Assembly (NCBI GenBank): GCA_963775695.1
Contig: CAVZJU010000011.1
Coordinates: 186,001 to 250,000 of the forward strand
Origin: DATBLE01 sp963775695
Lineage (GTDB): Bacteria; Actinomycetota; Thermoleophilia; Gaiellales; Gaiellaceae
Length of the DNA stretch: 64,000 nt
Reading direction: 5' to 3'
Shown: piece after piece, positions 60,201-64,000 of the stretch
Layout: each line of letters opens with the position of its first letter
How positions within the stretch are numbered: the first letter of the stretch is position 1
Made by a program: the position numbers and the translations under genes
Notes under the pieces: model-generated
Database searches by the model: none
Seen by the model: the letters and a program-made list of their open reading frames with translations, nothing else
What the model was told of the DNA's origin: nothing

Positions 60201-60280
60201 GGCAACCGGTGGCAAATGGGAACGCCCGGAAAACGGCCTAGACAAGCCAAAACCGTTGCCGCGGGTTCCGACCGGTTGCC
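60201..60280. promoter_or_regulatory. Candidate integrase arm-type sites near attR
   Basis: GGCAACCGGT (60201-60210) and its perfect inverse ACCGGTTGCC (60271-60280) lie 60 bases apart, with partial copies CGCAACCAGT (60191) and AACCGTTGCC (60251). They end 11 bases before the attR core. Integrases bind such arm sites. The rest of the 440-base gene-free region (60072-60513) shows no gene. Confidence 0.5.
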
Positions 60281-60290
60281 GATCGGAGCG

Positions 60291-60334
60291 CATGGTAAGG
60301 AGGGGGTCGAAGGTTCGAGTCCGTCAGAGAGCTT
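60291..60334 (+). repeat. Right attachment site (attR), partial tRNA-Thr
   Basis: 44 bases copying the anticodon loop, variable region, T-arm and 3' acceptor of tRNA-Thr with two differences from 54083-54126. The 5' half of the tRNA is absent, so it is not a functional tRNA gene. Confidence 0.85.
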
Positions 60335-60513
60335 ACCTAAAGTACCTGCAAATCAGCATTTTGTTGTTGCTGACCAGCGGAACGCGCGGACACATTCCGG
60401 ACATGTCTGCGGTAAGCGCGACGCACGGCGAGCTCTTGCGGCGTCTGCCGGGCCACGGCCGATCCGGCACGGAGAATTGGGCTCTGCGGCTCCTCGCTGG
60501 TCCGCTCCGCGGT

Positions 60514-60800
60514 TCAGCTCGTGAGTGTCATCGACACGTACGCACCTGCCCTCGGCCGAAGCCTCGAGTACAGGGCGGCCACGATGCCGAGCGCGGCGAG
60601 CGGGACGAGTCCGCTTGGGAGGTGGTCGCCGGCCGAGGTGCCCGGCTCTGGTTGGAGGTAGTTGTCGTCGACGAGGTGGATCCCGACCACGGCGATCGCG
60701 ACGAGGAAAATCCGGTATTCCCGAGCGCCCGTCCGCCGCTCCTCGGGCGCGGCCTCGTGGCCGAGCGCGAGGAGCGGACAGTGACTGCGGTCATGGTCAC
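60514..60800 (-). pseudogene. Membrane-protein fragment related to hydrolase N-termini
   Basis: Two frames are needed. The start region (GTG 60800 or ATG 60794) gives MTAVTVRSS, and after a shift near 60720 the sequence IFLVAIAVVGIHLVDDNYLQ and PSGLVPLAALGIVAALYSRLRP appears, then stops at 60514. It resembles the membrane-spanning N-terminus seen before alpha/beta hydrolase domains in some actinobacteria, but the hydrolase itself is missing. It overlaps the FtsX-type gene stop by GTGA. Confidence 0.5.
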
Positions 60801-63346
60801 TCGTACTGGAGCGCATCGAGGACGTCGAGGCGCGAGGCGCGCCGTGCCGGCAGGACAGCGGCGAGCACACCTGCGACCACCGCAACGAGTGCGAACACCA
60901 CGAGCGGCGCGACCGGCACCGAGAAGCGCACCTCGTACTGCGAGAGCGCCTCGGCGAGGAGTGCGGAGAGGAGGATCCCGAGGGAGAGCCCGAGCGCCGC
61001 CCCGATGAGCGACGTGATGACGCTCTCGTGGCGGATCATCCGCCGCACCTGCGGCCGCGTCATGCCGACCGCACGGAGCATCCCCAGCTCGCGGGTCCGC
61101 TCGAAGACCGAGAGGACCAGCGTGTTGACCATTCCGAAGAGGCTCACGAGGACGGAGAAGCCCAGAAGGACGTAGACGAGGTTCAGGATCGATGTGAACT
61201 CCGCCGTCCGGCTCGTCACGAACCCGGCTTCGTCGTGGAGCCTCGCGTCCGGGAAGCGGGAGATCGTCCGCGTGATGGACTCGGCCGACTCGGCCGCGAC
61301 GAAGGTGAACAGGTCGCGTGGGCGGGGGAACGTGCCGTCGAAAGCATCACGGCTGACGGTGACCTGGTCGAGCATCGGCGCGAGGTCGGACGGGTCGTAG
61401 ATCCCGCGCACAACGGCGTCGAGCTCCCGCCCGTTCCCGCTCTGGATCCGGAGCCGGCTGCCGACCGCGAGGTCGTGATCGTCGGCGAACGACTTCGTGA
61501 CGACGGCACCATCACTCCCGAGCGCTGCGAGCGTCGCGTCGGAGCCCTCCGTCCACGCGAAGGTGTAGAAGCGCGCGATCGTCCCCGGGTCGACGCCGGT
61601 GACGCCTGCCTCGGATCCGCCTGCGAGCGCCTGGTCGAAGCGCACGCTCGAGCTCGCCGCGACACCGGACGTGTCTCCGACCGCGGCTCCGACGGCCGCG
61701 GGAATCGGGTCGTACCCGTTCTGCGAGGTGACGACGTAGTCGGCCGAGATCTGCTCGCGAACGGCTCCGCGCGTCGAATCGCGAAGCGCACCGCCGAGCA
61801 CCGCGACGACCGTCACGAGCGCGAGCCCGATCATCAGCGCAGCCGCCGTCGACGCGGTCCGGGCAGGATTGCGAATCGCGTTCTGGCGGGCCAGCTCGCC
61901 GGCCATCCCGCCGACCCTCTCCGCGGGCCAGCCGACGATGGCGGCGAGCGGTCGCACAAGGCGAGGAGCGACGACCGCGACGCCGACGAAGAGCGCAATC
62001 ATTCCGAGCCCGACGAGGAGCAGGACGCCTCCCGTCCCGAGCCCGCTGACGAAGAGCCCAACGCCGAGCGACACCGCCGCGAGCGCCAGTGTCACGAAGG
62101 CGATGTAGGGGGAGTAGCGCGCGATCCGCGACGGTGGCGGAGTCGATCCCTCGCGGACGGCCGTGATCGGCGGAACGCGCGTTGCGCGGAGTGCCGGGAA
62201 GATGCTCGCGAGCACCGTCACCGACGTACCGAGGATCAGGCTGACGACGACGGTGCGGGTTGCGAAGACGGTTCCGGCCTGCGGGAGGTCGAGCCCGAAC
62301 GAGACGAAGAGCGCATTCATGCCCTTGCCGACTCCGAGCCCCAGGAAGAGGCCGATGATCGATGCGAGGAGGCCGAGCACGAAGCCCTCGGCGACGACCG
62401 ACGCGAGCACCTGCTTCCGAGATCCTCCGAGCGTCCGCAGCGTGGCGAACTCACGCGTGCGTTGGGCGACCGTGATCGACAGCGTGTTGAAGATGACGAA
62501 CGCGCCGACGAAGAGGGCGATGCCACCGAAGCCGAGCAGGACGTAGGTGATGATCGAGAGAGCCTCGTTCGTGTCGGCCGCGTCGGCGGCAGCCTCGGCC
62601 GCCCCGGTCTGCACCTCGGCCGTGGCCGGGACGAGAGGCTTGAGCGCCCGGACGAGCTCCTCGGGCGACGTCCCCTCCCGAGCCGCGACGAAGATCGAGT
62701 CGAACTGCCCCTCCTTCTGGAAGATCGTCTGGGCGGTCGGAAGATCGAAGACCGCCAACGTCGCGTTTCCGATCGAGTCGACGGATCCGAACTTGGCGAT
62801 GCCGGTGATCTCGTAGCGCCTGACAGGTCCCAGCGCAGCGATCCCTACCGTCTCGCCCACGGCGAAGCCCTCCGCGTCCGCGGTGTTCGCGTCGATGACG
62901 ACCTGCTCCCCGCCCGCGGGCCACGAACCCTCCACGAGGCGGAGCGGCGTGAACCGGAGTTGGCTCGCATCGAGCCCCACGCCGCTCCCGTCGCCGCCGA
63001 TCTTGCGGCCCTCGTCGTCGACGAGCTGCGCAGGGTTGGAGTTGGACCCGAGAGCGAAGATACCCCCGGCCGCCGACTCGACCTCGGGAAGAGCTCGGAC
63101 CTCTGAGAGCAGGCCGGCGGGCACGGTGGCTTTTCCACTCGAAGAGAAGTCGACGAGCTGCCTGCCGCTGATGACGGCGTCGGTGTCCGCGTACGACTCC
63201 TGGAAGATGCTGTCGAACGCCTTCTGGAACGTGTCCGTCAGGACGTACGTCCCGCTGACCATCGCGACGCCGATGACAATGGCGAGTGCGGTCAGAAGGC
63301 TCCGGATCTTGCGACTGGCGAGTCCTCTGAGCGTGACGCCGATCAT
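60797..63346 (-). CDS. FtsX/MacB-type ABC transporter permease
   Basis: 849 residues. N-terminal membrane segment (IRSLLTALAIVIGVAMVSGTY), a large extracytoplasmic MacB-like domain (about 45-240), an FtsX domain with three helices (about 265-385: FGGIALFVGAFVIFNTLSI), two further helices, a second extracytoplasmic domain and a second FtsX domain (about 725-845: YVLLGFSVLVSLFGMVNTLV). This double-FtsX layout is typical of actinobacterial macrolide/lipoprotein-type exporters. The start overlaps the stop of the ATPase gene, so both form an operon. Confidence 0.93.
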   Translation of the reverse strand: MIGVTLRGLASRKIRSLLTALAIVIGVAMVSGTYVLTDTFQKAFDSIFQESYADTDAVISGRQLVDFSSSGKATVPAGLLSEVRALPEVESAAGGIFALGSNSNPAQLVDDEGRKIGGDGSGVGLDASQLRFTPLRLVEGSWPAGGEQVVIDANTADAEGFAVGETVGIAALGPVRRYEITGIAKFGSVDSIGNATLAVFDLPTAQTIFQKEGQFDSIFVAAREGTSPEELVRALKPLVPATAEVQTGAAEAAADAADTNEALSIITYVLLGFGGIALFVGAFVIFNTLSITVAQRTREFATLRTLGGSRKQVLASVVAEGFVLGLLASIIGLFLGLGVGKGMNALFVSFGLDLPQAGTVFATRTVVVSLILGTSVTVLASIFPALRATRVPPITAVREGSTPPPSRIARYSPYIAFVTLALAAVSLGVGLFVSGLGTGGVLLLVGLGMIALFVGVAVVAPRLVRPLAAIVGWPAERVGGMAGELARQNAIRNPARTASTAAALMIGLALVTVVAVLGGALRDSTRGAVREQISADYVVTSQNGYDPIPAAVGAAVGDTSGVAASSSVRFDQALAGGSEAGVTGVDPGTIARFYTFAWTEGSDATLAALGSDGAVVTKSFADDHDLAVGSRLRIQSGNGRELDAVVRGIYDPSDLAPMLDQVTVSRDAFDGTFPRPRDLFTFVAAESAESITRTISRFPDARLHDEAGFVTSRTAEFTSILNLVYVLLGFSVLVSLFGMVNTLVLSVFERTRELGMLRAVGMTRPQVRRMIRHESVITSLIGAALGLSLGILLSALLAEALSQYEVRFSVPVAPLVVFALVAVVAGVLAAVLPARRASRLDVLDALQYE

Positions 63347-64000
63347 CGGGCCGTCACCTCCTCCATCGCCTCGATGATCTCGTGCGAGGTCGAGGGACCG
63401 AGGTCCTTGACGATCAGGCCGTCGGCGAGGAAGAGGACGCGGTCCGCGATCGCCGCGGCGTGCGCGTCGTGGGTGACCATGACGGTCGTCTGGCCGAGGC
63501 TCGTGACGGAGTCACGGAGCAGCTCGAGGATCTCGCCGCCGGTCGTCGAGTCGAGGTTGCCGGTGGGCTCGTCCGCGAACATGACCGTGGGCTTGCCCAC
63601 GAGCGCGCGGGCGATCGCGACGCGCTGCTGCTGACCGCCCGAGAGCTCGGCGGGGCGATGCTTCAGCCGCTCGGCGAGCCCGACCGTGGTCGTCAGCTCG
63701 GCCACCCACGCCCGATCCGGCTTCTCGCCGGCGAGCTTGAGCGGGAGGACGACGTTCTCCTCCGCCGTCAGCATCGGCAGCAGGTTGAATAACTGGAAGA
63801 TGAACCCGATGTGGGCACGGCGGAGCTTCGTCAGGTCGGTATCGCCGAGCTCCGTGATGTCCGTGCCCGCGATCGTGACCTGCCCCTCGTTCGGGCGGTC
63901 GAGCCCGGCGAGGATGTGCATGAGCGTGGACTTCCCCGACCCGGAGGGCCCCATGACGGCGGTGAGCTTTCCGGCCTCGACGTCGAGCGAGACGCCGCGA
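63343..64000 (-). CDS. MacB/LolD-type ABC transporter ATPase (cut by window edge)
   Basis: At least 218 residues; the N-terminus lies beyond the right edge. Walker A GPSGSGKSTLMHI, Q-loop FIFQLFNLLP, signature ELSGGQQQRVAIARAL, Walker B PTVMFADEPTGNLDS and H-loop VMVTHDAHAAAIADR are present. These are typical of the LolD/MacB/FtsE branch that partners FtsX-type permeases. Co-transcribed with the permease. Confidence 0.95.
   Translation of the reverse strand, partial: RGVSLDVEAGKLTAVMGPSGSGKSTLMHILAGLDRPNEGQVTIAGTDITELGDTDLTKLRRAHIGFIFQLFNLLPMLTAEENVVLPLKLAGEKPDRAWVAELTTTVGLAERLKHRPAELSGGQQQRVAIARALVGKPTVMFADEPTGNLDSTTGGEILELLRDSVTSLGQTTVMVTHDAHAAAIADRVLFLADGLIVKDLGPSTSHEIIEAMEEVTAR

Larger units (their letters stand above)
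54083..60334. mobile_element. Integrative element in tRNA-Thr (about 6.25 kb) with defence-type cargo
   Basis: Bounded by 44-base direct repeats of the tRNA-Thr 3' half. It contains, in order, a tyrosine integrase next to attL, a SEC-C protein, a divergent TOTE-like primase-helicase, a RelE/Xre toxin-antitoxin pair and an intergenic stretch with inverted GGCAACCGGT sites before attR. No capsid, conjugation or replication genes are visible, so it is a minimal genomic island, probably mobilised by its integrase with or without a helper. Mobility today is unproven. Confidence 0.82.

Noticed and set aside
60291..60334. A second tRNA-Thr gene
   Set aside because: Only the 3' half is present; there is no D-arm or 5' acceptor strand, so it is an attachment-site copy.

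Overview
The window is high-GC bacterial DNA. The gene order tRNA-Met, rpmG, secE, nusG, rplK, rplA, rplJ, rplL, rpoB, rpoC, an F420-type luciferase-like oxidoreductase, ECF sigma/anti-sigma genes and a type IV pilus cluster without a secretin all point to a monoderm actinobacterium. A deep-branching one of the Thermoleophilia kind is my best guess, but this is inference and not proven here.

Layout. 1-9.3 kb: transcription/translation block on the minus strand, from tRNA-Met(CAT) and rpmG down to a truncated rpoC. The rpoB-rpoC junction and the rplJ start carry perfect RNA hairpins. 9.3-15.7 kb: a MarR regulator with a bidirectional operator-promoter and an ABC-2 exporter. Its first permease is intact and the next three are eroded. 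A frameshifted EamA transporter, a hotdog thioesterase and an F420-type oxidoreductase follow. 16-22.7 kb: four linked exported proteins, most with a SipW-cognate-like AYF signature, the last with six tandem ~91-residue repeats, followed by an ECF sigma factor and a zinc-finger anti-sigma. 22.7-26.1 kb: a run of broken metabolic genes (FAD-dependent reductase, pterin dehydratase, CDP-alcohol transferase, folE) ending in a RibD-like reductase.

26.1-49 kb: a large type IV pilus locus. It holds pilT-pilM-pilN-pilO-(pilP-like)-pilC, three tandem major-type pilins, a GT-C glycosyltransferase, three minor-pilin-like proteins, two small proteins, pilB, pilD, a PASTA protein, a lytic transglycosylase/M23 hydrolase, a second pilT and a second pilB. 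PilM carries a four-copy TSVWKKEI repeat that I do not know from the family. 49-53.9 kb: geranylgeranyl-reductase-like flavoprotein, frameshifted TMEM175-like protein, tRNA-Tyr, a large secreted protein and small or fragmentary genes.

54.05-60.33 kb: an integrative element in the 3' end of tRNA-Thr(GGT), bounded by 44-bp direct repeats. It carries a tyrosine integrase, a SEC-C zinc protein, a divergent primase-helicase resembling TOTE conflict-system proteins and a RelE/Xre toxin-antitoxin pair. This is the best candidate for a defence-type system here. 60.5-64 kb: a hydrolase fragment, an FtsX/MacB permease and its ATPase, cut by the window end.

About ten genes carry single-base shifts or internal deletions, clustered at 12-14.4 kb and 22.7-25.3 kb. 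Real decay and assembly error cannot be separated from sequence alone.
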